This document shows positions 32,895-43,033 of a stretch of DNA of 64,000 nucleotides, in pieces (the first letter of the stretch is position 1; the number at the start of each line of letters is the position of its first letter). The notes beneath the pieces are model-generated. The model was not told where the DNA came from and did not search any database. It was given only the letters and a program-made list of their open reading frames with translations. Both the position numbers and the translations under genes were made by a program. Origin of the DNA: Proteiniborus sp. DW1 (GTDB lineage Bacteria; Bacillota; Clostridia; Tissierellales; Proteiniboraceae); assembly GCF_900095305.1 (NCBI RefSeq), contig NZ_FMDO01000013.1, positions 1 through 64,000 of the forward strand, in the 5' to 3' direction.

Positions 32895-34838
32895 ATGCTT
32901 CAATTTTTACCTATAAATAAAGAAGAAATGAAGGAAAGAGGCTGGGAACAGCCGGACTTTATACTGATTACAGGAGATGCATATGTAGACCATCCTTCCT
33001 TTGGAGCTGCCATAATTGGAAGATTATTAGAAAATGAGGGCTTTAAAGTAGGGGTCATATCTCAACCTTCTTGGCAAAGCACTAAGGACTTTAGAAAACT
33101 TGGAAAGCCTAGACTTGCATTTTTAATAACTGGTGGAAATATTGATTCAATGGTAAACCATTATACAGTTGCCAAGAGAAGAAGGAAAGCAGATGCATAT
33201 TCCCCAGGTGGAAAGATGGGACTTCGTCCAGATAGAGCAACTATAGTCTATGGAAACAGAGCAAAGGAAGCCTATAGCGATGTACCTATTATACTAGGGG
33301 GAATAGAGGCTAGTCTTAGAAGATTAGCTCACTATGACTATTGGGATGATAAGGTCAGACGTTCAATACTATTAGATTCAAAAGCAGATTTATTAGTGTA
33401 CGGTATGGGAGAAAAGCAAATAATTGATATTGCCCATGGTCTTGATAATGGAATAGATATTCAATATCTAAACTTCATAAAAGGAACTGTATATAAAACT
33501 AAGACAATAAGCCATATACATGATGGTATTATATTGCCATCATATGATGAAATAATTGAATCAAAGAAAAAATATGCTGAAAGCTTCATGGTTCAGCACA
33601 ATAATATGGACGCAATGTGGGGTAAGACTTTAATAGAGCCCTATAGAGATGTATATGTAGTAGAAAATCCACCTGCAAAGCCATTGGAACAGTCTGAACT
33701 AGATAAAACATACTCCTTGCAATACATGAGAAACTACCATCCAATATATGAGGAAGCAGGTGGGGTTCCTGCCATAGAAGAGGTTAAATTTAGTATCATA
33801 AGTAACAGAGGTTGCTTTGGAAGCTGTAGTTTTTGTGCCCTTACTTTTCATCAAGGAAGAGTTGTACAAGCTAGGAGCCATATATCCATAATTACAGAGG
33901 CTAATAAGATTGTTTGGGAACCAGACTTTAAGGGATATATACATGATGTAGGAGGACCTACAGCTAACTTTAGACACAGAGCCTGTGAAAAGCAGGTTAA
34001 GTATGGAGTATGTAAAAACAAACAATGTCTTTTTCCAAATCCTTGTAGTCAATTATATATAGATCATCAGGATTATTTAAGCCTTTTAAGAAAATTAAGA
34101 CAGTTGCCAAATGTAAAAAAGGTTTTTGTTCGTTCTGGAATAAGATATGACTATCTAATACATGACAAAGATGATGAATTCTTCAACGAGTTATGCCAGC
34201 ATCATATAAGTGGTCAATTAAAGGTTGCACCTGAACATATATCTCCAAATGTACTAGAGAAAATGGGTAAACCTAAGAAGGAAGTATATGAAAAGTTCGT
34301 GAATAAATATAAAAAAATAAATGAAGATCTAGGCTTAACTCAGTTTATAGTGCCATATTTAATGTCCAGTCATCCAGGCTCTACACTAAAAGAAGCTATA
34401 GAGCTAGCAGAATATCTTAGGGATTTAGGCTATATGCCTGAACAGGTACAAGACTTTTATCCAACACCAGGAACTTTATCGACCTGCATGTATTATACAG
34501 GCTTAGACCCTAGAACAATGGAAGAAGTATATGTACCTAAAAACTCTCGGGAAAAGGCAATGCAAAGGGCATTGATACAATACAGAAACCCTAAGAATTA
34601 TGACTTAGTATATGAAGCTCTTGTACAGGCTGGAAGAACTGATTTAATAGGCTTTGGAGGAAAATGTTTAATATGGCCTAGGAAAAAAGGAAATGAGAGA
34701 AAAAACACTAGAGTTAAAGGAAGTCCTAACAAGGATATTAGAGGTAATAAAAATAATAGAGTTAGTAAGAAATCCAAGAGTGATAAAAATAGTAGAAACA
34801 GCAAAGAGAATAAAAGAAAAGAAGAAAGAAAAAAATAA
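32895..34838 (+). CDS. ygiQ: YgiQ-family radical SAM protein
   Basis: 647-residue protein of the UPF0313/YgiQ group. The N-terminal B12-binding-like region begins with [16 protein letters not shown]. The radical SAM cluster motif is [20 protein letters not shown] (CxxxCxxC, about residues 308-318). A C-terminal extension has further family cysteines ([18 protein letters not shown]). The reaction is unknown. The last 50 residues are a Lys/Arg/Asn-rich disordered tail that may bind nucleic acid. AAGGAATGA precedes the ATG. Confidence 0.9.
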   Translation: MLQFLPINKEEMKERGWEQPDFILITGDAYVDHPSFGAAIIGRLLENEGFKVGVISQPSWQSTKDFRKLGKPRLAFLITGGNIDSMVNHYTVAKRRRKADAYSPGGKMGLRPDRATIVYGNRAKEAYSDVPIILGGIEASLRRLAHYDYWDDKVRRSILLDSKADLLVYGMGEKQIIDIAHGLDNGIDIQYLNFIKGTVYKTKTISHIHDGIILPSYDEIIESKKKYAESFMVQHNNMDAMWGKTLIEPYRDVYVVENPPAKPLEQSELDKTYSLQYMRNYHPIYEEAGGVPAIEEVKFSIISNRGCFGSCSFCALTFHQGRVVQARSHISIITEANKIVWEPDFKGYIHDVGGPTANFRHRACEKQVKYGVCKNKQCLFPNPCSQLYIDHQDYLSLLRKLRQLPNVKKVFVRSGIRYDYLIHDKDDEFFNELCQHHISGQLKVAPEHISPNVLEKMGKPKKEVYEKFVNKYKKINEDLGLTQFIVPYLMSSHPGSTLKEAIELAEYLRDLGYMPEQVQDFYPTPGTLSTCMYYTGLDPRTMEEVYVPKNSREKAMQRALIQYRNPKNYDLVYEALVQAGRTDLIGFGGKCLIWPRKKGNERKNTRVKGSPNKDIRGNKNNRVSKKSKSDKNSRNSKENKRKEERKK

Positions 34839-34859
34839 AAAGTAGAATTAGAGCATAGC

Positions 34860-34887
34860 TACTCTCATTAATTTAGAGGGTATTTTT
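34860..34887 (+). terminator. Terminator after ygiQ
   Basis: TACTCTC pairs with GAGGGTA (one G-T pair), followed by TTTTT. Confidence 0.65.
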
Positions 34888-35025
34888 GGATTAATATATC
34901 TACTTGAACTGGAAGAAACTAAATATATGTTTTTTAAGAGTATCATTTATCAATTTTTATTGATTTTTATATATAGTATGATAAAATAGCTTTTGTTGGA
35001 ATTTTATTTGGAAAGAGGAATAATA

Positions 35026-36849
35026 GTGAAAACAAAAAGAGATGATATACGAAACTTAGCTATAATCGCCCATGTTGATCATGGCAAAACTACACTAGTT
35101 GACCAGCTTTTAAGACAAAGTGGTACATTTAGGGTAAATCAAGTCCTTACAGAAAGGGTTATGGATTCAAACGACTTAGAAAGAGAACGTGGTATCACAA
35201 TACTATCCAAAAATACAGCTGTATATTATAAAGATATAAAAATAAATATTATAGATACTCCTGGTCATGCCGACTTTGGGGGAGAAGTAGAACGTGTTCT
35301 TAAAATGGTAAATGGAGTGATTTTAGTAGTAGATGCTTTTGAAGGTGCTATGCCACAGACAAAGTTTGTATTAAAAAATGCATTAGAATTAAATCTACCT
35401 GTAATAGTATGTATAAATAAGATAGATAGGCCAGAGGCAAGACCAAACGAAGTAATAGATGAAGTTCTGGACTTATTCATAGAGTTAGGCGCAGATGAGA
35501 GCCAACTGGATTGTCCCTTTGTATTTGCATCTGCAAAAGGTGGAACTGCTTCATTAGATATGAATGAACAAAAAGACAATATGGAAGATTTATTTGAAAC
35601 CATAATAAAATACATCCCAGCTCCAGAAGGAGAGAGAGATGAGCCTCTTCAAGTTCTAATATCTACAATAGACTATAACGAGTATGTGGGTAGAATAGGT
35701 ATTGGAAAGGTTGAAAGGGGAAGCATTAAAGTAAATGAGCCAGCTGTGATAGTGAATTATTTAGAACCAGAGGTTCAGAAAAAAGTAAAAATAACCAAGA
35801 TATACGAGTTCGAGGGACTTAATAGAGTAGAAGTAGATAGTGCTGAAATAGGAAGCATAATAGCAGTATCTGGTGTAGAAGGAATACACATAGGGGACAC
35901 TATATGTGCACCAGAAAGACCAGAGCCACTTCCTTTTGTTAAGATATCTGAACCAACTATTGCAATGACATTTTCAGTTAATAACAGTCCTTTTGCTGGT
36001 CAAGAAGGAAAATTCGTGACATCCAGACAGGTTAGAGAAAGACTTTTTAAGGAGCTTAATACAGATGTAAGCTTAAGAGTAGAAGAAACTGAATCAACAG
36101 ATTCATTTAAGGTATCAGGAAGAGGAGAACTTCATCTCTCAATATTAATAGAGACTATGAGAAGAGAAGGATACGAATTTCAAGTCTCAAAGCCAGAGGT
36201 TTTATTTAAAACTATAGATGGAAAAAAACATGAACCTATTGAAAAAGTTATTATAGATGTGCCTGAAGAATACGTAGGTTCAGTTATAGAAAAGCTAGGC
36301 CAGAGAAAAGGTGAACTGATTACTATGACTCAACCTAGTGGAGGCTATACTAGATTAGAGTTTATGATACCAGCTAGAGGCTTAATTGGTTATCGCTCAG
36401 AGTTCATGACAGATACTAGAGGTAATGGAATATTGAATTCAGTATTTGAAGGATATCAGCCATATAAAGGAGATATACCTAGAAGACCACAAGGTTCACT
36501 AGTAGCCTTTGAATCTGGAGAAGCAGTGACATATGGGTTGTATGCAGCCCAAGAAAGAGGAATACTATTCATTACACCAGGAACCAAGGTATATGAAGGT
36601 ATGGTAGTAGGGCAAAATGCAAAATCAGGGGATATAGAAGTGAATGTATGTAAGAGAAAACAGCTTACAAATACGAGAGCATCAGGTTCAGATGATGCAC
36701 TAAGACTTTCACCACCTAAGATTATGAGTCTTGAAGAAGCACTAGAATTCATAGAAGATGATGAACTACTAGAGATTACTCCTGAAAACATTAGAGTAAG
36801 AAAAAGTATACTTGACCATAATCTAAGGTATAAATCTAAGAAAAAATAG
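35026..36849 (+). CDS. typA: Ribosome-associated GTPase TypA/BipA
   Basis: 607-residue translational GTPase. G1 AHVDHGKTTL, G2 region RERGITI, G3 DTPGHADFGGEVERV, G4 NKIDR and G5 SAKGG are all present. The EF-G-like domains follow, with the BipA-specific C-terminal domain (ETMRREGYEFQVSKP, RPQGSLVAFESGEAVTYGL, LTNTRASGSDDALRL). The family acts in ribosome assembly and stress adaptation. The GTG at 35026 is chosen: AAAGAGGA is spaced correctly and the product length then matches the family. Strong terminator downstream. Confidence 0.95.
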   Translation: MKTKRDDIRNLAIIAHVDHGKTTLVDQLLRQSGTFRVNQVLTERVMDSNDLERERGITILSKNTAVYYKDIKINIIDTPGHADFGGEVERVLKMVNGVILVVDAFEGAMPQTKFVLKNALELNLPVIVCINKIDRPEARPNEVIDEVLDLFIELGADESQLDCPFVFASAKGGTASLDMNEQKDNMEDLFETIIKYIPAPEGERDEPLQVLISTIDYNEYVGRIGIGKVERGSIKVNEPAVIVNYLEPEVQKKVKITKIYEFEGLNRVEVDSAEIGSIIAVSGVEGIHIGDTICAPERPEPLPFVKISEPTIAMTFSVNNSPFAGQEGKFVTSRQVRERLFKELNTDVSLRVEETESTDSFKVSGRGELHLSILIETMRREGYEFQVSKPEVLFKTIDGKKHEPIEKVIIDVPEEYVGSVIEKLGQRKGELITMTQPSGGYTRLEFMIPARGLIGYRSEFMTDTRGNGILNSVFEGYQPYKGDIPRRPQGSLVAFESGEAVTYGLYAAQERGILFITPGTKVYEGMVVGQNAKSGDIEVNVCKRKQLTNTRASGSDDALRLSPPKIMSLEEALEFIEDDELLEITPENIRVRKSILDHNLRYKSKKK

Positions 36850-36854
36850 ATAGA

Positions 36855-36892
36855 AAGCCATAGTTGAAATTATTCTAGCTATGGCTTTTTTA
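36855..36892 (+). terminator. Terminator after typA
   Basis: AAGCCATAG pairs with CTATGGCTT around 17 bases, followed by T6. Confidence 0.85.
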
Positions 36893-36943
36893 TTTTTCGA
36901 TTTTTTAATTTTTTAAGAAAAATGATAAAATTTAGAAATAAAG

Positions 36944-36972
36944 TTGACAAAAGAATAACATTGAAATAGAAT
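36944..36972 (+). promoter_or_regulatory. Promoter of hydrogenase leader
   Basis: TTGACA (36944-36949), a 17-base spacer and TAGAAT (36967-36972); this leaves a leader of about 215 bases before the hydrogenase start. Confidence 0.7.
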
Positions 36973-37037
36973 TTTTTTAGAAATAGAATAACTCCGAGTT
37001 TATAATCCTAAAGACAAGAGTCAATGGATATAAGCCT

Positions 37038-37168
37038 ATGGGTATGAATAGAAATGTTCATGCCTCCCGTGTTTGGAAAGGAGGATTTTTTACCGACATC
37101 ATATAGACGTATCGGTTTTTTACCATGCGAAAAAAACTCATTTTATAAGGAGTTTTCTGTTTTTTTAA
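37038..37168 (+). promoter_or_regulatory. Hydrogenase leader with three tandem terminator-like hairpins
   Basis: GGTATGAA (37041-37048) can pair with TTCATGCC (37057-37064). Its last two bases are also needed by CCTCC (37063-37067), which pairs with GGAGG (37080-37084) ahead of T6. Then ACCGA (37092-37096) pairs with TCGGT (37112-37116) ahead of a T-run, and AAAACTC (37133-37139) pairs with GAGTTTT (37150-37156) ahead of another. This arrangement suggests attenuation or a riboswitch. It matches no class I recognise. Confidence 0.5.
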
Positions 37169-37194
37169 TATAAATGATGAAGGGGAGTGTTATT

Positions 37195-38931
37195 GTGGAA
37201 ATGGTTAACTTAACAATCAATGGCATAAAAACTCAAGTGCCAAAAGGTATTACAGTCCTAGAAGCAGCTAGGGGATTGAATATTCACATTCCTACTCTAT
37301 GTTTTTTAAAAGAAATAAACGAAGTAGGCTCTTGTAGAATGTGCGTTGTAGAGGTAAAGGGGGCTAGAGCTCTACAGGCATCATGTCTTCTTCAAGTTCA
37401 AGAAGGTATGGAAGTATGGACTGCTTCAAAGAAGGTGAGAGAGGCCAGAGCAACTATTCTTGAACTTATTTTGGCACGTCATGATAGAGAATGCCTTACT
37501 TGTTCACGAAATCTAAACTGTGAACTTCAAAAGCTTTCAGAAGAAATGGGTATAGGTGAGATAAGTTATCAAAATAATAACAAGACACATACTGTAGATC
37601 AGGCCTCACCAGCAATAGTTAGGGACCAAAACAAATGTATACTTTGTGGAAGATGTGTAAGTGTATGCAAGAATGTGCAAGGAACAGGAGTTATAGATTT
37701 TGGGGGAAGAGGAGTTAGAACAGTAGTAACTACTCCTTTTGAAAAAAGTTTATCAGAGTTAGCATGTATTAATTGTGGACAGTGTATAAAGGTTTGTCCA
37801 GTTGGTGCATTAAGAGAAAAAGACGATAGAGATAGAGTGTGGGAAGCTCTTGAAGATAATGAAAAATACGTTATTGTTCAAACTGCTCCAGCAGTGAGAG
37901 TTGCTTTAGGTGAGGAATTTGGTATGCCTATTGGAACCAATGTAGAAGGCAAAATGGTGACAGCTCTTAGAAGATTGGGATTTGATAGAGTGTTTGATAC
38001 AGATTTTGCAGCAGATTTGACAATTATTGAGGAAGGTACAGAACTTATAGGAAGATTAAAGAATGGTGGAAAACTTCCTATGATTACTTCCTGTTCGCCT
38101 GGATGGATTAAATATTGTGAACATTTTCATAATGATTTTTTAGATAATTTATCTAGCTGTAAATCACCCCATCAAATGCTAGGGGCATTAACTAAGTCAT
38201 ATTATGCAGAAAAAATGGGAATAGATCCGAAGAAAATTTTTGTAGTATCTGTAATGCCTTGTACAGCTAAAAAGTATGAATCTGCACGTGAAGAGCTATC
38301 TGTAGATGGACTCAGAGATGTAGATGCAGTTATTACAACTAGAGAATTAGCTAAGATGATAAAGGAAGCCAGAATAGATTTTGCATCCTTAGAAGAACAA
38401 CAGTTTGATAAGGTTATGGGAGAATCTACTGGAGCAGCTGTGATATTTGGAACCACTGGAGGTGTTATGGAAGCAGCTCTAAGGACTGTTGCAGATATAT
38501 TATCTAATCAAGACTTAAAAGAGATAGACTATACGCCTGTTAGAGGATTAGAAGGAATCAAAGAAGCTACTGTTAGAATAGGAAACCTTGATGTGAAAGT
38601 AGCTGTTGCACATGGCACAGGGAATGCAAGCAAACTTTTAGGTAAGGTGAGAAAAGGTGAAGCTGATTATCATTTTATTGAAGTAATGGGATGTCAAGGT
38701 GGATGTATAAATGGTGGAGGACAGCCAATTATAATGGATAAGGATAAAACTGAAGAAGTATGTAAGCTAAGAGCACAAGGCCTATATAATATTGATAAAG
38801 AAATGCCTTTAAGAAAGTCTCATACTAATCCAGAAATAAAAGCATTATATGAAGAATACCTTGGAGAAGCTAATGGACATAAGGCTCATAAGCTATTACA
38901 TACTCACTATATAAAAAGAGCAAAGATTTAG
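37195..38931 (+). CDS. hydA: [FeFe]-hydrogenase, four-accessory-cluster type
   Basis: 578-residue iron hydrogenase. An N-terminal plant-type [2Fe-2S] domain (TLCFLKEINEVGSCRMC) is followed by the His-ligated [4Fe-4S] motif (HDRECLTCSRNLNC), two [4Fe-4S] motifs (CILCGRCVSVC and CINCGQCIKVC) and the H-cluster domain with L1 TSCSPGWIKYCE, L2 MPCTAKKYE and L3 GCQGGCINGGGQP. It oxidises or evolves H2 using ferredoxin or NAD(P)H-linked partners. No HydB/HydC-type bifurcation partner is adjacent. The GTG at 37195 is favoured by AAGGGGAG. The C-terminus holds a partial small-subunit-like tail. Confidence 0.94.
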   Translation: MEMVNLTINGIKTQVPKGITVLEAARGLNIHIPTLCFLKEINEVGSCRMCVVEVKGARALQASCLLQVQEGMEVWTASKKVREARATILELILARHDRECLTCSRNLNCELQKLSEEMGIGEISYQNNNKTHTVDQASPAIVRDQNKCILCGRCVSVCKNVQGTGVIDFGGRGVRTVVTTPFEKSLSELACINCGQCIKVCPVGALREKDDRDRVWEALEDNEKYVIVQTAPAVRVALGEEFGMPIGTNVEGKMVTALRRLGFDRVFDTDFAADLTIIEEGTELIGRLKNGGKLPMITSCSPGWIKYCEHFHNDFLDNLSSCKSPHQMLGALTKSYYAEKMGIDPKKIFVVSVMPCTAKKYESAREELSVDGLRDVDAVITTRELAKMIKEARIDFASLEEQQFDKVMGESTGAAVIFGTTGGVMEAALRTVADILSNQDLKEIDYTPVRGLEGIKEATVRIGNLDVKVAVAHGTGNASKLLGKVRKGEADYHFIEVMGCQGGCINGGGQPIIMDKDKTEEVCKLRAQGLYNIDKEMPLRKSHTNPEIKALYEEYLGEANGHKAHKLLHTHYIKRAKI

Positions 38932-39429
38932 GTGGGAAAAGTGGATGTAAAAGTTAGAACCCTAACAAAAGCGGCTTTATTGCTTGCAATTGCTTTAGTA
39001 TTTCAGTTCGTTAAAATGGGACAGTTAATAACTGGCTCAGGAATAAACGCAGTACTAATTTTAGCAGCTCACATATGTGGATTACCTTGGGCTATAGCTA
39101 TTGGATTTACCACTCCATTTATGGCTGTAGTATTAGGAGTTCAACCTCCTGCAATGATTATAGTTGTCCCATTTATTGTAGCAGGAAATATTATTTATGC
39201 TACGGCATACGGTCTAATAAGAAAAAGAAGTAAGATAATAGGAATCATAGTTGCAGCTCTTATAAAGTTTGGACTATTATACTCTGCTGTGAATTTTATT
39301 TTGACAGTAAAGCCTCCAATAAAAGCCGCGCTAAGCTTTCCACAGCTTATAACTGCTTTAGTAGGTGGTACGTTAGCACTTGTTATTATACAGGTTATAG
39401 AACGAATAAAAAACCATCAGCCAACTTAA
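38932..39429 (+). CDS. ECF transporter S component (vitamin-binding membrane protein)
   Basis: 165-residue membrane protein with five or six helices, typical in length and in pattern (LTKAALLLAIALVFQFVK at the N-terminus, GSGINAVLILAAHICGLPWA) of substrate-binding S components of group II energy-coupling-factor transporters. These share EcfA/EcfT modules encoded elsewhere. The substrate is unresolved. The start is GTG at 38932, directly after the hydrogenase stop, or GTG at 38941. It is cotranscribed with the hydrogenase, a rare association. Confidence 0.75.
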   Translation: MGKVDVKVRTLTKAALLLAIALVFQFVKMGQLITGSGINAVLILAAHICGLPWAIAIGFTTPFMAVVLGVQPPAMIIVVPFIVAGNIIYATAYGLIRKRSKIIGIIVAALIKFGLLYSAVNFILTVKPPIKAALSFPQLITALVGGTLALVIIQVIERIKNHQPT

Positions 39430-39559
39430 TATAATTAACTTGATTAATAGGATTAGCTTTGCATCTACTCGGATGTATAGCTAATCTTATTTAATTATTG
39501 AGCATGAAGGCTTTTACTAACCTTTTATTCAAGTAAAACTAATATTTTGGTAGAAGTTT

Positions 39560-40510
39560 TTAACCTAAATAAAAACCATATAAAAACACTAAATATATAA
39601 CATAGATTACTAATAAAACTATACCTTGGACTCTATAAGTCTTCTTTTTAATAAATGAGGGGATTATTAAAATTGACACTATTATAAGAGCAGCAGGAAA
39701 ATCCAATAATATATTTTGTTTTAAAACCTTAAGTGGTGCTACAAAAGCAGATACTCCAATGACCATAGTGATGTTCATGATGTTTGATCCTACTATATTG
39801 CCTATTGCCATATTAGTATGACCTTTTTTAATAGTGGTTATTGCCGTCGCCAATTCAGGCAAAGATGTGCCTAGTGCAATTATTGACAGGGCTATAACTG
39901 ATTCAGGAACACCTATGCTCCTTGCAATTACTACACCACTATGTACCAATAGTTCTGCACCTCCAAATATAGTCAATGCACCAACTACAAAAAGTACTCC
40001 AATTCTTAATTTCATTTTAGGCTCTAAATCAAGCTTATGGCTAGTAGTTTTTTTTTCTATTCTATTTTTTAGAATAAAAAAATCTAAAATTACATAGATA
40101 ATTAGCATGGCAATAAGAACTAATGAATCTGACTTATCTATTACTCTATCCAGTGCTAGGTATGACATTATAATTAAATATAGCGACAAAAGAATTGATT
40201 TTAACCTAAAGAAGTTGCTAGTTATTTTACTTGGGCTTATAACACAGATAAGTGCAAGTATTAATCCAGTATTGCAAATAATTGAACCTACTGCATTGCC
40301 AATACTCATAGTTGTAAATCCATCTTTGGCTGCTGATATAGAAACAATAGATTCAGGCAATGTAGTAGCTAAGCTTACAATAGTGGCTCCAATAAGCACC
40401 TCTGGAAGTCCTGAAGCCCTAGCTAGGGTAATTGCAGAATCAGTAAACCAATCACCGCCTTTAATAATCAACAATAGTCCTATAGAAAAAAGCAAGATAG
40501 CATATATCAA
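39560..40510 (-). CDS. CaCA-family sodium/calcium exchanger-like protein (YrbG type)
   Basis: 316-residue membrane antiporter. Two inverted half-repeats each carry the alpha motif: GATIVSLATTLPESIVSI and ALSIIALGTSLPELATAITT, with the conserved GNIVGSNIMNI following. About ten helices. Such proteins exchange Ca (or K) for Na or H. The TTG at 40510 is chosen: AAAGGAGG lies seven bases upstream and the protein then begins with a hydrophobic helix. Longer in-frame starts add a 41-residue segment rich in Tyr and Ile without a ribosome site. Confidence 0.85.
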   Translation of the reverse strand: MIYAILLFSIGLLLIIKGGDWFTDSAITLARASGLPEVLIGATIVSLATTLPESIVSISAAKDGFTTMSIGNAVGSIICNTGLILALICVISPSKITSNFFRLKSILLSLYLIIMSYLALDRVIDKSDSLVLIAMLIIYVILDFFILKNRIEKKTTSHKLDLEPKMKLRIGVLFVVGALTIFGGAELLVHSGVVIARSIGVPESVIALSIIALGTSLPELATAITTIKKGHTNMAIGNIVGSNIMNITMVIGVSAFVAPLKVLKQNILLDFPAALIIVSILIIPSFIKKKTYRVQGIVLLVIYVIYLVFLYGFYLG

Positions 40511-40689
40511 ATGAATACCTCCTTTATAATAGTACCGTATAGTTAATATGTATTTTTTAATAAATAAAAGTATACTTGTGAGTTTGTATTGAAGGAAAAT
40601 AAACTTATTTATAGAAATGTAATATATAATCAATTTTAAGTTGAGTATTAAGCTATTTGCAATTAATAATATATAAGGAGGATATCACT

Positions 40690-42180
40690 ATGGTATTTGA
40701 GGTGCTAACAAAAAAGATGGATGATAAATATTCCGAGACAATTGTACTATCATATTACGAGGGTTTTACAGAGGCAGATATAAGTGTACCAGTCAAAGAA
40801 GCTGCCGATATGATAAAACACTTATTAAATGAAGAAGAGTTTTCGGGAAAATATAATGAGATTCAAAGCTTTAAATTAACAAGAAAGGATAACCCTAAGA
40901 AGGTAATATTATTAGGACTAGGGAAAAAAGAAGAAGTAGATATAGAAAAAGTTAGAAGGATTTTTGCTAAAGGTATAAAAGAAGCAATTAATCTAAAGAC
41001 AAAAGCTGTAGATGTATATCCCATAAATACAACCAGCGAATTATCCTTAAGTCAAGTTACAAGGGCTATGACAGAAGGACTAATATTAGGAAGCTATAAA
41101 TTTGATAAATATATTAAAGATAAAAAAGAAAATCCAGTTAAGAGCATATGCGTTGTTGGGGCTAATCCTGATGAAATAGTAGATATAGATAAAGGAGTAG
41201 TAGAAGGCAATATACTTAGCAAAGCTACTATATTAGCTAGAGATATGGTAAATGAGCCTGCAAATGTATTGACACCTGCTAAATTAGCTGCCATTGCTGA
41301 AAAGACAGGAAAAGAAAGTGGTTTTGAAGTAGAGATATTAAAGGAAGATAAGATACAAGAGTTAGAAATGGAAGCATTTATGGCTGTTGGCAGAGCTTCA
41401 GAAAATAGACCAAGACTAATAGTTATGAGATATTTTGGAGACAAGAAAAATAAGAAGGAGATAATAGGTCTAGTAGGAAAAGGACTCACCTATGACAGTG
41501 GTGGACTTTGCATTAAATCAAAAGATGGTATGGTAAATATGAAAAGCGATATGGGTGGAGCAGCTTCTGTTATAGGGGCTATGGAGGCAATAGCAAGGAA
41601 AAAGCTAAAGGTAAATGTAATAGCAGTAGTGGCAGCATGTGAAAATCTAATTAGCGGGTATTCGTATAGAACTGGAGATATAATTGGCTCTATGGCAGGA
41701 AAAACGATATTCATAGGTAGCACAGATGCAGAAGGTAGGCTTACATTAGCGGATGCCATACATTATATAATTGAAAAGGAAAATGCTACAAAAATTTTAG
41801 ATATAGCAACACTAACTGGAGGTGCTATAGTTACATTAGGCTCAACAGCTACAGTAGTAGTGTCTAATGATGATGAATTTTATAAGGCTTTAGAGAGTGC
41901 ATCAAGGATAACAGGAGAAAAGATTTGGAGAATGCCTATTTTTGATGAATATAAGGAGCTTCTAAAATCTAAAGTAGCAGACTTAACAAATTCAGCTGGA
42001 AATCCACAAGCAATTACAGCTGCACTTTTCGTAGGAGAATTTGTTCAGGATAAGCCTTGGATACACATGGATATAGCAGGTACTGCCTTTACAAGCAAGA
42101 GCAGTGAATATATTGCAGAAGGCGGTACAGGAGTAGGAGTAAGGACTATTTATGAAATGGTAAAGGAAATATCTAAATAG
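40690..42180 (+). CDS. pepA: Leucyl aminopeptidase (M17)
   Basis: 496-residue cytoplasmic aminopeptidase that removes N-terminal residues from peptides with two metal ions. The C-terminal catalytic domain shows GKGLTYDSGGLCIKS (Lys and Asp ligands), DMGGAASVIGAM and the signature STDAEGRLTLADA, where Ser replaces the usual Asn at the first position. ATLTGGAIVTLG is also conserved. The ATG at 40690 has AAGGAGG upstream. It is single-gene, between an oppositely oriented exchanger and an acetyltransferase. Confidence 0.93.
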   Translation: MVFEVLTKKMDDKYSETIVLSYYEGFTEADISVPVKEAADMIKHLLNEEEFSGKYNEIQSFKLTRKDNPKKVILLGLGKKEEVDIEKVRRIFAKGIKEAINLKTKAVDVYPINTTSELSLSQVTRAMTEGLILGSYKFDKYIKDKKENPVKSICVVGANPDEIVDIDKGVVEGNILSKATILARDMVNEPANVLTPAKLAAIAEKTGKESGFEVEILKEDKIQELEMEAFMAVGRASENRPRLIVMRYFGDKKNKKEIIGLVGKGLTYDSGGLCIKSKDGMVNMKSDMGGAASVIGAMEAIARKKLKVNVIAVVAACENLISGYSYRTGDIIGSMAGKTIFIGSTDAEGRLTLADAIHYIIEKENATKILDIATLTGGAIVTLGSTATVVVSNDDEFYKALESASRITGEKIWRMPIFDEYKELLKSKVADLTNSAGNPQAITAALFVGEFVQDKPWIHMDIAGTAFTSKSSEYIAEGGTGVGVRTIYEMVKEISK

Positions 42181-42189
42181 GGCAAACAG

Positions 42190-42236
42190 AGGGACATGTA
42201 CATTGATTAAATCAGTGTACATGTCCCCTTGATTTT
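42190..42236. terminator. Bidirectional terminator between pepA and GNAT
   Basis: AGGGACATGTACATTGAT pairs with ATCAGTGTACATGTCCCCT around TAA, flanked by T-rich sequence on the plus side. Both flanking genes converge here. Confidence 0.85.
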
Positions 42237-42244
42237 ATATTTTG

Positions 42245-42685
42245 TTATAGGAGCTCTTTATACATTATAATGTGAAGACCGATGGGAGGATAGTCAAAAA
42301 CTTCACCATATGACTTAAAACCTAATTTTTTATAATATTCTTGTACTGAGACTCTTCCTTTACACCATAAAAAATCAAAACCACGTTCCTTAATAATGTT
42401 TTCTGCAAAATTTACAATGGACCTTCCAGCACCTAACTTTCGGAATTCTTCAAGAGTTGCCATCTGTCTTAAGCGGTATTGCTTTTCACTAAGAAAATTT
42501 GGATTTTTTTCAGTAATAAAGGATGCGACACTTATTAACCTTTCTTGATAAAATGCTCCAATATGAAATGAATTTTCTGCATGGTCTGTATCAAACATAG
42601 AATCTTCAATTGGTTGTAATGGGCGTAAAATAGTATGCCTAATATTGTAAGTTAACTCTGGTTTGATTTCTTTTATTTCTAGCAT
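42245..42685 (-). CDS. GNAT-family N-acetyltransferase
   Basis: 146-residue acetyltransferase of the GNAT fold. The acetyl-CoA loop region reads QMATLEEFRKLGAGRSIVNFAE, then FLWCKGRVSVQEYYKKLGFK near 110. The ATG is preceded by GGGGGAC on the minus strand. The substrate is unknown; short stand-alone forms of this type are annotated only by fold. Confidence 0.82.
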   Translation of the reverse strand: MLEIKEIKPELTYNIRHTILRPLQPIEDSMFDTDHAENSFHIGAFYQERLISVASFITEKNPNFLSEKQYRLRQMATLEEFRKLGAGRSIVNFAENIIKERGFDFLWCKGRVSVQEYYKKLGFKSYGEVFDYPPIGLHIIMYKELL

Positions 42686-43033
42686 TTTGTCCCCCTATAT
42701 AGCCAAATTATATTTAAAATATATACTTCTATTATTGTTCTTATTATCCTTCTCATTCTTTATTAATTTTATGGAAAGTATATGTAGCAGATATAATATC
42801 TAGATTTTAATTTTATGAAGAAATTATTTATAGTTTATGGATTTAATATTTTGTCAATTTTATAGATATTTTTCTTTTATATATTTGCTTCTTAACATAT
42901 TGTAGCCTATTGATATTAATTATTTCTATAATTAATAACAAAAGCATAGATAAATGCGATTATAATTCTCAAAGCTTGTATGTTAAAATCATATGGGTGT
43001 TAATATTATATAAAAAAAGCTGGGGGGATTACA
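42686..43033. other. Divergent intergenic region, GNAT and rhodanese genes
   Basis: 348 AT-rich bases. One dyad TATTAATTAT (42914-42923) and ATAATTAATA (42928-42937) lies about 100 bases before the rhodanese start and could be an operator. No convincing gene is present. Confidence 0.4.
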
